Positions 1 to 23,200 of a DNA stretch of 64,000 nucleotides are shown here, in pieces (position 1 is the stretch's first letter; every line of letters begins with the position of its first letter). A program made the translations under genes and the position numbers. Under the pieces are notes generated by a model. The model searched no databases and was not told the origin of the DNA. It worked only from the letters and a program-made list of their open reading frames with translations. The DNA is from Paralichthys olivaceus (Eukaryota; Chordata; Actinopteri; Pleuronectiformes; Paralichthyidae), in contig NC_091113.1 of the NCBI RefSeq assembly GCF_024713975.1, forward strand, positions 9,622,501-9,686,500. The letters are read 5' to 3'.

Positions 1-164
1 ATATCTATAAGTGATAAAATATTCAGTCTTACTGGTTTGGTGGCAGCAGTGAGAGACTCCATCTCAGCATGTGTCATCCATATGTTACTGGTCGACTGCA
101 ATGACAGTAAACACACACATCTCTCTTAGATCCTGCATACATTGCATGCTGGTCTTTAGATTTA

Positions 165-11481
<11,317 letters not shown>

Positions 11482-12421
11482 GAGACCGTGGCGTGTGTGT
11501 CAAGTAATCAATAAAGAAAATGTAAATGGGGGGATTGTGCGTGCAAATTGTTTCTATCCGTGCCTTGATTTTTGTTTTTTTGAGCTCGTACTAAAAGTGT
11601 GATGTACAAAATATAAACCTTTTCTGTTTCAGTTTTCCAAAAATATAATTCCTTTGGTCATGTCTACACGTCTTCTGGTGTTTATTGCCTTTATGTTTTT
11701 CTCCGACACTTCTCCTTTGTCTTCCCTCACAACGTCCCAACCTGCATGGCAGCCGATCAGAATGCTTATGTGTTCCTGCGTTATGCAAGAAGTATCTACG
11801 GGGAAGCCATTCTGTGGGTGGCTAGGACTGGCGGAGGGTGAGGGAGGGAAGGGGGTGATGGGGGTAAGGAAAGGGATAAAGGAGGGCTGATGCTCCAAAA
11901 TTGTGTCCACGAGGCAGAGCTCCTCACTGCACCACGGGTAAGAGCTGAAAAACAAAGCAGGCATTGCATTAGATCCCCCTCAATAAACTTCACTGTGCAT
12001 TAAATGAGGAAGGATGCTGCAAGCAAGAGATGTAGTTTGAGACAACACAGACTAATGTAGCTCTATGGAAATGTGACAGTAATATCAACTGATGGATTGC
12101 AATTAACATTTTTACAAAATAAAGAACATGTTGACTTAGTGCATAATAATGTAATGACAAGCCTAATAAAAATCAAATAGGATCTGGATCTCTGCTTAAT
12201 ATATTCACTGAGCCTTTAGATCTTAACTACAGTGAATTAAATTAAAGATATCTTTATGACAACGCTAGCCAACACAATGACTCATAATATTACTGTTAAG
12301 TGATCAGAAGGATGCCTGTGTGTTAAAGTAGAAACATGACATTTTGGTAAAATAAGTGTTTTTTGCTTTTTTGCCAAGAGTTGAGAGATGAAGAGATCGA
12401 TACCATGTTGAACGGTAAATC

Positions 12422-12750
12422 CATAGACTGTATATAAATATGGACGACATGACTGCTCCCCAAAAGTGAAGCAATATTGTCATGATTTCCCCCTGGTGGC
12501 TGGCTGCAGCATAGGTCAGAAACCCCACCTCCATGTTCATGGACGGGACATGGACAAATCTAAAAGGTCAAAGTGGTCTCAGTGATGGCTCCTGTCCTTT
12601 TAAGAAGTTCTTAATCACACTAACTTATGTCCAAGTGTTCCTGGTGAGTTTGGCTAAAAATAGGGTTAAACATCATGATTGGCCGCTGAGACTTACTCAC
12701 TATTGTTCAAGTGTGTTTTGGTTTGACCTCGTGACTCCAAGATGGCAGCG
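12422..12750. repeat. Interspersed repeat, family R1, copy 2
   Basis: Second copy of the element at 7366-7700, in the same orientation, within predicted ppfia3 intron 1. The blocks agree over about 330 bp with substitutions and small gaps. Confidence 0.8.
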
Positions 12751-14160
12751 TTTGTTTACAGGATTTTACAGGAATTAAAAAATTCAGTCACTGGGTGAAA
12801 CAGTTTGCATGGCTTTGTCCTAAGAAAAAAAAACTCACCTCAACATGTCGTTTATATTTTAAAAGATTATTCTAACAAGTGATCTCAAAAGTGCAGGTAT
12901 GGATTTTGTTAGCTAAACTAAGCTAAGATAAGCAGCGTTAAGCTAATAATTCCCAAAATATTGAGCCATTGCTTTAAGCAATCAATGATCTCAAAGAGAT
13001 CAATGCCCTATCCTTTCACAAAAGTGTTAAAATGCCCATCTTAATGATACAAACAGGGGCAATTTATTCGCGTCCTCAATTTCTCTGCATAAGAAACTGT
13101 ATGATCCACTTATCTTCCATTTCCTGTTTTTCTTTTTTCACTGAATAAGGCATCTCTCTCTGCCTCTCCCTGCAAACACTGAGCCAAAACCTTATGGATT
13201 CAAGCAATCAACATTATTATAGTGCCTGGTGCCTTTCCTCTTCTCTCCTATATTCTTCACTGTCTAGTCGACAATACTCAAGGGCTTGCACTGGCCTTTA
13301 TACTTTTAAGTGGTTTGGACTGATTTAGTACCTGATGCAGGCTTATTTACGTCAGTAAGCCTGGGCTGAAAAATAAAGAATATCTTCCTCTGAACAAAAT
13401 CATCCATTCTGTGATCAAACATATTTATTAGCACACTGAGGGTCAGCACCAGTGAAAACAAGCCTCTGCCAGTGGTCTTATTGTTATTATGTGGACGTCC
13501 GTGACTGAAGATGAGGACTGCGAGCTGGTAATTGGAGACCTGATGCAGCTCTGCATTGAGCTGGCCAGAGCACTTGGCATCCCCACTGTGTCCCACTAAA
13601 AAACAACTTACTTCCTTTCCCGCTCCACTGATGTATAATCACTGATGCAAGACTGAACCAGCGTCCATGACATTTCCTTAAAATATAGTTCTACTGTTTA
13701 AAGTGAACTCTGATTCAGGGACTGTTTTGAACTTCTCTAACTCAGTGATTAATGCATATGCAGTCTGTAGTAGCTGCATGGACATTAACAAAGGGGTCGA
13801 CTTATAAGGCTCTGGTTTCAGTCACGATTCAGTGATAACCTGCTTCATAGATGCAAAAGATCAGTGAGTGTCAGTCCTGAATTAGGCCATGCTAAAGGTC
13901 TGCTTAGTTCCCAGGCAATGATGTTGATGATGCTGATTTTGATTATTTGGCAGTGTGTCATTGGTTGCAATAGGGAAGAATAATGCATAATGAATTGTCA
14001 ATAATCGGTTTGTGGTCTTTTAACAACACTGTCCAAATATTTGCTCACAAATTTGCTGCTGCAAATTCCAGGTCAGGCGTTGGCATGTACGTGAATATAT
14101 GTACAGATCTGATCTTTAAAGTATATTAGTTTCACTCTTAAAACTGCAATTTTCTTTTCC

Positions 14161-14260
14161 CAGAAATCACTTCTTCTTCACTGCTCCAGAACAGCAGTTG
14201 CGCTGTACTGCCACTGGCAACAACTGTTTTTAGAGCGGGTAAGAAGAAGAAGTGATTCTG
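14161..14260. repeat. 100-bp foldback element
   Basis: Left end CAGAAATCACTTCTTCTTC and right end AGAAGAAGAAGTGATTCTG are inverted repeats with one single-base gap. About 60 bp lie between the arms. Confidence 0.8.
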
Positions 14261-16189
14261 AAATGTCAGCAATTTGGCAATATTTCATGCTAGAGAGTCC
14301 CGCAAGTAAAACAGCGAATATGTATTGTATGCAAGATTTCACTTTCAAGCTATTTAAATGAAGTAATTATTGTGTGTTCCTATCAATTTGTGTCTTATTA
14401 CTGCAACTAAATAATGAAAAGAGGCATCCATTCTCTGTAACCAATGATTTTCAAAGGGTTTAACCTGAGCCAGGCCATACAACAATGATATGATTCATTA
14501 CATCCATACAGGGTTAGTATCACACAGCTGCTAATATACCTAATGTAGATTGTTATTTTCTAAAATGCAGTGGTATCGGATCAGTACTCTGTATCGGTTT
14601 ATATGCAAAGTCCATGTATCAGAATCAGTAACCAGAAGAAAAAAAATGTATTGGAATATCTCTTGCTTCTATGTAAAGTAAACCACTTATCGGAATCAAG
14701 AGTTTTTCTGAATATATTCATGTGGAAAAACCTTTGCCCTTGTGTCCACTGCTTAGTAGTTGACTTGAAGGTGTCCGTATGTGCTTCTTCATAAAAATCA
14801 CTGTGGATCAAGCTGTGCCAAGCACCTCTAATGTTTACACAAACTGTTACCTTATGGTTCTTGTAGCTCAAGACTACAACAGCTTCTGATTTTTACTATG
14901 GGACCCAATGTACCCAAAATATCCTAAGGAGCTTGATGTGAGTTGTTCCAGGACACATTGGAACACTCCTGCTAAAGCACAGGTTGGCCTGTAAGCAAAA
15001 CTTTCTACCACTCAGCACAGGATAGTCTTGGAATTACTCGCTGTCATCGGCTGCGGCGCTTCATTATAGCACACAGGTTATTCATGGTGTATAATGTAAA
15101 TACTGCAGACTACTGTATATACTGTGTTGTTGTGATGAGCCTGCGCTGGGGAACAAAAAAACAAAGGATTCATTGCTGGAGTCCAGATTCAGTGTAGGAA
15201 AAACTGTAACTGTGCAGGCTGCAGTTTGGACTGAAGCGTCAGCTGTGAGGTCACTGGGCTTCGGTGGTTAGTGTGTGGAAGAATAGGAGAGAGAAAGACG
15301 ACTAGGAATCAAGAGAGAGGACTGTGGATGTACCACGACAGTACTTTAGAAATCTTGCTTGCATGAGAATTTGTCTTTTCGAGCATCTTTTGGATCTTTT
15401 TGGTTAAATTGCCAGAGTCGACAGAGAGCTCGAGCTTGTGATAACCTGTTCATGCAGAGCTATAGGAGAAGCAGCTGCATTAGATTCATGGGTGAAATGG
15501 GTGAGCTCATGCCACAGTGTCACCACTAACAGTGTGTATGCATGTGCACAGAATCCTGCTTGAACCCTGGAGTGGATAGACGGAAATGGATCCGCTTAGA
15601 TGACCCCCCCGCCCGCCTTATTAGTTGGTTGTTACTCAATATTCACATGATTCCAAAAAATGGGCAAAAAGAATTGTATATGTGACACAGGGACGGTGCG
15701 GAGAGAGGACAGGGGTCTGCAGGCTCCCCCAGCCTCCTCTCCTAGAGATGAGGAGGGACTACAAGAAAAGCTGGGGGGTCTCTGCCTCTGCATGCCATCT
15801 GCTTTTTTTTCTTTTCTTACATCCACTCAAGCTTTAAATCAACGTCTCAGCGAAACGGACTCTGCCGGCACCGTGCACGTCTGGATGTGCATTCTTGACA
15901 TTTAAAAAAAAATGAAGCTTTTATGTACAGCGGCTAATAATGAACGCATCCCCCCTCATCCACCCATCCCCCCCCTCTTCCTCCTCCTATAATGCCATGA
16001 AAACGGTAGGCTATCCCCACCACCACCCCTCACCCATCCACCCCCCTTTGGGCAAAGAAACGCATCATTGCAATCGATAAGTGACTGTCGGCAGCTGGGT
16101 GTATAGGGAGGCAGTGAACGCACCACCGGAATCACTCGGACTATATAGCCTATATAACACGCTTTTATTTGCGCTGGCATCTCCACACG

Positions 16190-16191
<2 letters not shown>

Positions 16192-16262
<71 letters not shown>
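16192..16262. repeat. CA microsatellite, about 35 units
   Basis: Uninterrupted CA dinucleotides for about 70 bp in ppfia3 intron 1. They generate long spurious open frames on both strands. Confidence 0.98.
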
Positions 16263-16266
<4 letters not shown>

Positions 16267-17214
16267 TACCGGGGCTGATGGGAAAAATGACGAGGCTCTC
16301 TCCCTCTCCAGATGACAGGTCGACTCTAGTCTTTGGATACACAGCTACACCTCCATTTCTAGAAGAAAGGACCGTTCCATGCGTGCCAAGACGCACAAGC
16401 GCGCACAGGTCTTATGGTAAATAATTGCATATAAAAAAAAAGCTTTGTGCATTGGTGTGATCTCAAAGCAAACAGGAGGGAGGGAGGTGAAGTCTGTGCT
16501 GTATAGAGCCCCCCCCCCCCCGGTCCATGCACTCCACTGACTGAGACTGTGGAAAAGCATCACGTCAGGATGGAGGAGGAAAGAAAATGCACATCGCACA
16601 TTTTCGGTGATGGGCCCTGCCTGCTTTCATTCTTCTTCCAGACATGACAGAATTATATGCCTCATGCAGGCCCGTGCAATGCAGGAGCAGGGAAATGGGA
16701 GGTTTGGACAACACAGCTCCCAGCGGTATGGGGCTTAGTTACAGCCATGATTAATTACAAGCAACACATAGGGAGGCCAATATACTGTAGTATCTCATGC
16801 TCTCTCTACCTCTCTCTCCCCCTCTCTCTTTCTCTCTCTCTGAAGTGGCACCTCACCTCCTCCACCTTTTGCAAAAAACGGGAGCGAGCACAAGCGCGCC
16901 CTAGATAAATCGTGCCGTGCGCTGCCAACACACCTGTCAATGCCTGACGATGGCTGCATATAGTCTTTCCAATATGAGGCTGTTTGCTTCTATTACCCTC
17001 CCTCCCTTTGCCTCTCCACACACACACACACACACACACACCAACACCCCCCCCCATCCACCCCGATCCTCGTTATCACACGCATACACATGCATGTATG
17101 TATTTACATCAGTGCATGCATATTCCTCCTATATGAGCCCCTGCAAAGATTCGTGTTATTTCTCCATCTCTCCCTGGGTGATCGCGATGGGGCGGTGTGA
17201 AGTTGCATCCTTAC

Positions 17215-17580
17215 CACAGTGATCGCGGGGAGCCATGTAGTATCCATGTCCACGATGTTAAATATTCCTTAGGTCCATCGTGGTCGCGCGTCGGCGTCCG
17301 TGCGCCCTCATCCGAAAGCGGTTGCGAAGCCCACAGTGCGTGTTATTTCTTTTCTGCCGCTCTTCTTCTTTTTTTGCACATGTAAACGGCGAAGAGGAGG
17401 AAGAGGATGGAGGGAGGATGAGGAGGGAGGAGGGGAGAGACGATACGCCACCTTACCACCGACTCCCCCTCTGTCGGATTGGAAGGTAATGGGTCTTAAA
17501 GAAACACTCTCTCGGCATTCTCCGCATCCCTGTGATTTACGCGCGCGCCTCGCACTCACTCACGCGCGCGCGCGCACCCA
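17215..17580 (-). promoter_or_regulatory. ppfia3: CpG-rich stretch with predicted ppfia3 non-coding exon 1 and promoter
   Basis: This stretch is much richer in CpG than its surroundings, including GCGCGCG runs at 17540-17575. It contains a good minus-strand donor, CACTGTG|GTAAGGAT, at 17213-17215. Together with the acceptor at 11944 it could supply a non-coding first exon and an intron of about 5.3 kb, as expected for a large brain-expressed gene with a CpG promoter. No TATA box was seen. The right-hand limit and the start site are guesses; transcript start data would settle them. Confidence 0.45.
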
Positions 17581-17599
17581 CTCACTCGCAGGCCAATCA

Positions 17600-18640
17600 A
17601 ACACCTGATTAATTATACAGTGTGTATGTATAACACAGACAAGTGTAAACCGACTGCCAGACATTTTACCTGCAAGGATCCCATAATGCCTGAGTCCAAA
17701 TTCCCTTATCAAAATATAAGATAAATGGCATCTGCATAAATTACAGTGAATAATAAGCCATGCATTATATTAAAGCTGCAGTGCATTCTTGCAAAAGAAG
17801 CATGAAGATGTGTTGGATGATGGTCTGCAGGCCCAACTTCACACAATCACTCCAGATGTTCATTCTGAGATCAAATATGTCATTATTATACTTTTACATG
17901 CATCAATTTGAAGGATGCAGTCTCCACGAATCACAGCTAATCACATATATTGATCATCACCTTCTCACTGCTGCATTAATCCAGTATGTCTGATATATGA
18001 CAAAAAAGATACATGCTCGTATTCAAAGTCTGTGCAGGAAATCATTAAACTGCAGCAAAGACAGCTTGTGATTACAATTCCAGGAGATATGGTTAAAATT
18101 ATTATTATAATATATAATTTACTTTTAATCAATCTATGGAAATGGCATATCTCTGCATGCTATCTTTAATGTCATCACCATACACACAATATGAATCCAC
18201 AAGCCCACACACATAAAATAATCTCATCATTACTATGCATGTTGCTGTTGATAGCACATTTGTAAACAGATGAACAGGTCCGTCTCTCTCGCATATGTGT
18301 GTGTGTGTGCATATGTATGTGTGTGCAGCTCAGTAAACATAAGGTGGTGCTGTCTTTAAGAGAGAGAGAGAGAGAGAGCCTGGAAAGGGGTGATGTAATG
18401 TGTTCTCAGACAATGATGTCATCGACTGAGACACGGCAAGGATTTAAAGTGACAAAGGCATTTTCAGTGGCTCCGTGCGATTCTGCATCAGGTCTCCTCA
18501 GAGAGCAGTGCCCGAGCACCGTGCATGTGTGTGTGTGCGTGTGTTTGTCACTGAGGAAAAAAAAGCTAGGTATATGAAAAAGGAGCAAAAAATAAGTACG
18601 TGTCTTGCACATATAAAAGAAGAGTCGACATCTCAGTGTA
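17600..18640. other. Intergenic: ppfia3 5' end to plekha4 3' end
   Basis: AT-rich DNA with no supported gene. It contains a TG/CA-rich patch at 18290-18330 and a GA run at 18359-18378. Both flanking genes are on the minus strand, so ppfia3 lies downstream of plekha4 in a tandem arrangement. Confidence 0.6.
18359..18378. repeat. GA microsatellite
   Basis: About ten uninterrupted AG units between ppfia3 and plekha4. Confidence 0.95.
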
Positions 18641-18652
18641 GCACACAGGATC

Positions 18653-18658
18653 TTTATT
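18653..18658 (-). terminator. plekha4: Poly(A) signal AATAAA, plekha4
   Basis: AATAAA on the minus strand (tttatt on plus) lies about 430 nt past the plekha4 stop codon. This implies a 3' UTR of roughly 450 nt and is the first canonical signal I noticed downstream of the stop. Confidence 0.6.
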
Positions 18659-19081
18659 AATCATTTATTAGAGATACAAAACACATTTAGTTGGGTCAAT
18701 AACAGGGTTATGTTGCCGTCCATAAGCAGCCATTATTCAAAGAGGAATGAAAGTATTAGTCTCAAGTTCCGGGCATGTCTTAGACTGCAATTGTGCGATA
18801 TTTGGTGTTTACCAACTGCGAGAAAGACACTATTAAAAAAAAAAGTCTGTTTTATCTGTATCTGTTTCCAATCAAATGTTAAGATTAATGGAAATGTTCA
18901 AGTTTACCAAAGGTCACGTCCATTGCGAATATCTTATGTTCCCATTAAACCACTTTCAACTCAAAGTAAGGTCCAGTCCTTCCCCCTTGGATATTTCCCT
19001 TTACCATAAATCACTTAACTGTGTTCTTGTCCTTCCCAAATTCGCTCATTTAAGCTCCTTAAGCCATTGCCGTTCTGGCTC

Positions 19082-20217
19082 CTACAAACTAGTCCTTAAT
19101 ACCGTTACCCGCGCCTTCCCAAAGGAGGCACTCCGAATCATGCCTCTGCCCTTATACATGGAGCTGTCGCTTCGTTCTTGAACCGTCTCTCTGTTCTCCT
19201 CACTTAAACTTCTTGGTTTCCGCAACTCCTCAGATCTCTCTTGGTCCACCTTCCTATCGCACAACTCTTTGGTCCAACTGTCATCTCTTTCTTTCGCACT
19301 TTCATCCAGGGTCTGGATAGAATCAACATCCTGAGCAGAAGCTTCATGGGTAGTGTCTTTGACTTTCAACTGGTTCTCTTCTCCCGAGGTGTCTTCACAT
19401 TTTTTTTCTCTGACCTTTTCTGGGGTGTTTAGCGTTGCTTTGTTCTGGGTTTCCACTGTTGGATCTCTGAGTTTATTGGTTGAGAGGCTGCTCCCTTGGT
19501 TATGAGATATCTCAGTGTCACTGGTTGGGTCACCTGGTATGGATTCAGTGATCAACAGTTCTTCTTCTTCCTCTGGCCGACATGAAATCTGAGCGTTGGT
19601 ACCATTCTTTGTTATGTCTGTGTCTGAGATACTGATGTCACATGCAATCTTATAGAAGAGCGAATGGTTCTCTCTCATTTTCTCTAAGCTCTCAGACACT
19701 GCAGGTGACATTTCAGTGGAATCAGTGACGTCGTCAGTGTGCGCTGCTTGTTGCTCGATGTCTGTTGCTTCCTCATTGCACAGTGAGTCTATGCCATGGA
19801 TCTGCAGAGGTATGAACCCCTGCCACTGGCTGGTGGACAGAAACCACTTGGCCTTCAGATCAGAAGATGAAAAGTTGCTTTCATTATCCTCATCAGCAGT
19901 TTCTTCGAGCTTTTGCTCCTTGTCAACCTTGCAGCTCACAAATCCCATGCCGCCATCTTTTTGGTAGACGGTCATAGATGAGATATGATATGGCGAGGCT
20001 GGACGTTTGATTTTAGTTTTGGCAAACCCTGTTCTTCCACTGTGATGTTTGCGTTGTGTTTTGTCCCCAATCTTAATTTGACTTCTAAATTTTTTCACAT
20101 GTGCATCTCCTTCGTCTTCATCCTGAGATGTTCCACTAGAAAGCTGAAGCTCCGCGGGACTTCTCACACTATCTACGCAGTTTCCATATCCATCGCAGGA
20201 TGGTTGGTTTTCATGAT
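19082..20217 (-). other. plekha4: plekha4 large last coding exon
   Basis: One open exon of 378 codons plus stop, with acceptor TTTTCAG|ATCATG. The protein is Glu/Ser/Thr/Asp-rich and looks disordered, apart from WFLSTSQWQGFIPLQIHG near its middle and the end GMIRSASFGKARVTVLRTSL. The last residues match the RVT-L ending of human PLEKHA4, which supports this as the true C-terminus and not a retained intron. Confidence 0.85.
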
Positions 20218-23200
20218 CTGAAAACATGAGCAGAGCAGAAGTTTTCTTGTACTTGGTCCGAATAATCATCTCATTGATTAATTGTTGGGAAATGGGGACA
20301 TACCTGATTTTATTCTTTGTTTTCTAGCTGTGTCAGGAGGCACCTGATGGACTTCCTGCCCTTTGACCCTGATTGGTAGATGACTGTGTGTTGTAGCACT
20401 CTCTCTGACTGCACTGATAGATAGATAGATAATTATAATAATGACATATGTGCATTGATAGATTGATAGATAGAACAACTATAGTGAGGTGCACCTAAAT
20501 CAGATATACTGTACACACAGTTCAAGTGAATGGTGAAGTCATCTTCTTAACATTTAAATAAAAAATGACACAAAGAGTCCCACCTTCGTATGACTCTCTC
20601 CCGTATCCGTTCCACACGCCGGAGTTTGGCCTCTCTCTGCTCAGGGGTCAGACAGAGGTCTGGGTCCATGTCCGGGGTCAGGAGGGCAGAGGGTCGTTCC
20701 TCCTCCTGTTCAAGCAGCTTCACATTAGAATGCACACTCCGCCACAATGAACTCATGGGATAAATCAATGTAATTAATCATTTCAATACGGTAGTGATAA
20801 GTAGAAAATGATGCGAAGGGATTCACATTATTACAGAGGCCTCCAGAATTAAATGTAATGCTATGTTAAGGGTTGTGGAGATAGACTTAACAGTGGTTTA
20901 TTTGTTTTTCTTATCTTTATATGAGAATTGCCTATGAAGATGATCTTGAACTGTAAACAATGCTACCATACAAAAGCATCAAGAAAAAGAAAATCTGTTT
21001 TAAAAAGAAATCTCCCTATGGTTAAATGTAATATATATATGCATTATATCTGTGGTTTTAGTTGACAGTTTTTAGTTTGTGGACAGATAGTTCAAATCCC
21101 TCCCAACTTTCAAACTACAATAGCACTTACTAAAGCGCATACCTTCACCAAGGCCCAACAGTCCCCTTAAATTAAATCAGGTTACACCATATGAGAATAT
21201 GAAAAAAATCCTGGATCTGCCTCCTGATCCAGATTGGCCCCAAAAATGTATTGGATTCTTCCCTGACCCATATCACACCTTTCCACCAAATTTCATGGTA
21301 ATCCACCCAATGCTGCTTACTATCAGACAAACAGAGAAACACTGATGATAATATAACCTCCACGATGGAGATAATAAGTACATTTAAATTTCTATCTTTC
21401 CCTAACAGATCTGACATGGAGCTTATTCCCCCAAATATATTGTATATAAAGTCAAAATAATGTCCATCTCCAACCCTAACCCCAGCAACAACTGCAAAAA
21501 TAAAAGCACATGTAAACCTTTTCCTCACCATAACATCCAAGCTCTCTCTTTCATTTCTTAACCCTGCATATTCTCGAACTGTATTCCTTGAGGACTCAGT
21601 AGACTCTGCTCTGCCGGCGTCTGGATGCGACTCTGTCTTGTTAGACCTCAGCGCTCCCGGATGCTGCTGTCTGCTTGTCTTTTTAACGGGCTGATCCTTG
21701 TGCATTTCCGCCGAATACCTGTTTTGATCTGGGCTCTCCGGCAGCAGACGCCGGGGTGGCTTATTCAACAATTTTTGACTGTGCTCAGCCGGCCTCTGCT
21801 GCATCTCATGTGGGATCTGCTCTGGCAGTGGATTGTCAAGCTCAGCCGGAGGATCCTCGACAGAAACTCTCCGGGCCACAAGAGAGGACGGCAGTACGGC
21901 TGTAACAACTCGCGTCACCCTCAAAGGAAAAGGTGCCTAAAGAAAAGGCAAGATATTGACACAATGAGTATATCGGTATCTATAATATAATATTAGTTAT
22001 ACTGATTAATGATTTGGCAAACCTCCTCTCGTGGGTCTGAACCTTGACTCTGGGTGCCCATAGGGGATATGGGAGGCTTCTTCCTATTAGTCATCCTCTC
22101 CTGATTTCTCCTCATCCTCTCTATCTGCTCCTCTTCACTCATCTTCGCCTTCTAGAAAAGATATAGTCTGCTTAGAGTATGAGTCATCTATGAACTCTGC
22201 ACCTCGGCACCTTTACATACATGTGAAGAGATAAAGCAGAATCTATGATTAACTTATCAAAAACGCAGCTATAGACAAATCGATTATTATCAGGCTGTGC
22301 GTTTGCATGTGTTTGTGCAGAGGTGTATGCGTGCATGAGCATATTTGTGGCTGCTTGCATCTGTATCATTGTATGTGCGTGTACATGTGAGAAAGGGGGG
22401 GTTGGGTGGCAGAAGTGAGAAGACACGAGCCTCTACCGCCTCCCCTTGCTCAGAACAGGCTCTGCAACATGCCCTAATTGCAAGCAAGATGAGAGAATCA
22501 AAGAATTGGAATTTGGCTGTGATTGCAATGAGGAAAAATCAGCTTTGACTGCATCTATATTTGGTGTGTTTTGGGTCACATCGCACACACGTCCAATATT
22601 TGAAAAGAGTCAAACCTTGCTTGAATGGTTGTCTGCTGGGTTCCACTTTGAACCAGACTTGGATTCTAAAGATGAAATGCAAATGTAGGAAATAGGAGGA
22701 CAAGGATATTAACGAGGAGAGAGGGTGGGTGGTAGGAGATGGCGACAGGAAAAAAGAAAGAGAGAGAGAGAGAAAGAGAGAGAGAAAGGGAAAATGAAGA
22801 CAAAGCCTCTGGGGACTCACAACATGATTTAGCCTTTTGCATAAAACACCTATTGAAGCTATTGAATATTAGGTGAGTCAGAAAATATGAATGTATTGGC
22901 CATCTTTTCATGTACTCTGTATTTATATATTGAGTATATCTGTGCCGACCAGATGTGTCTTTCTGTGCTTTCACAATAAGGAGGTCAGGCTGGCGGTTCC
23001 CTCGTCTATGTGCAGGCTCAACAGTGTGGCTGTAGATTCCCTGAAACATATGCAGAGAGGAACATGAAAAGACACTCTAACCTATATCTGATATATTTAA
23101 GGTCAATATTTCCTACCTCATACAGTGACTCCGTGTATCCATGGCCCTGGTCCCTGCTCTGTTGGCTTTCCTGTAGTTCCCGGGGTAATGCTGGCCTGGC

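Larger units (their letters stand above)
11945..17214 (-). other. Predicted ppfia3 intron 1: no coding sequence seen
   Basis: No exon with protein similarity was recognised here. The stretch holds an interspersed repeat (12422-12750), a 100-bp foldback (14161-14260), a long CA microsatellite (16192-16262), a C-run (16509-16521) and pyrimidine-rich blocks around 16800-16845. The right half (15600-17200) is less AT-rich and could hold alternative first exons, but no evidence picks one. Confidence 0.5.

Noticed and set aside
15956-16396. 146-codon minus-strand open frame across the CA repeat
   Set aside because: It is open only because CA/TG repeats lack stop codons. There is no domain and no splice context.
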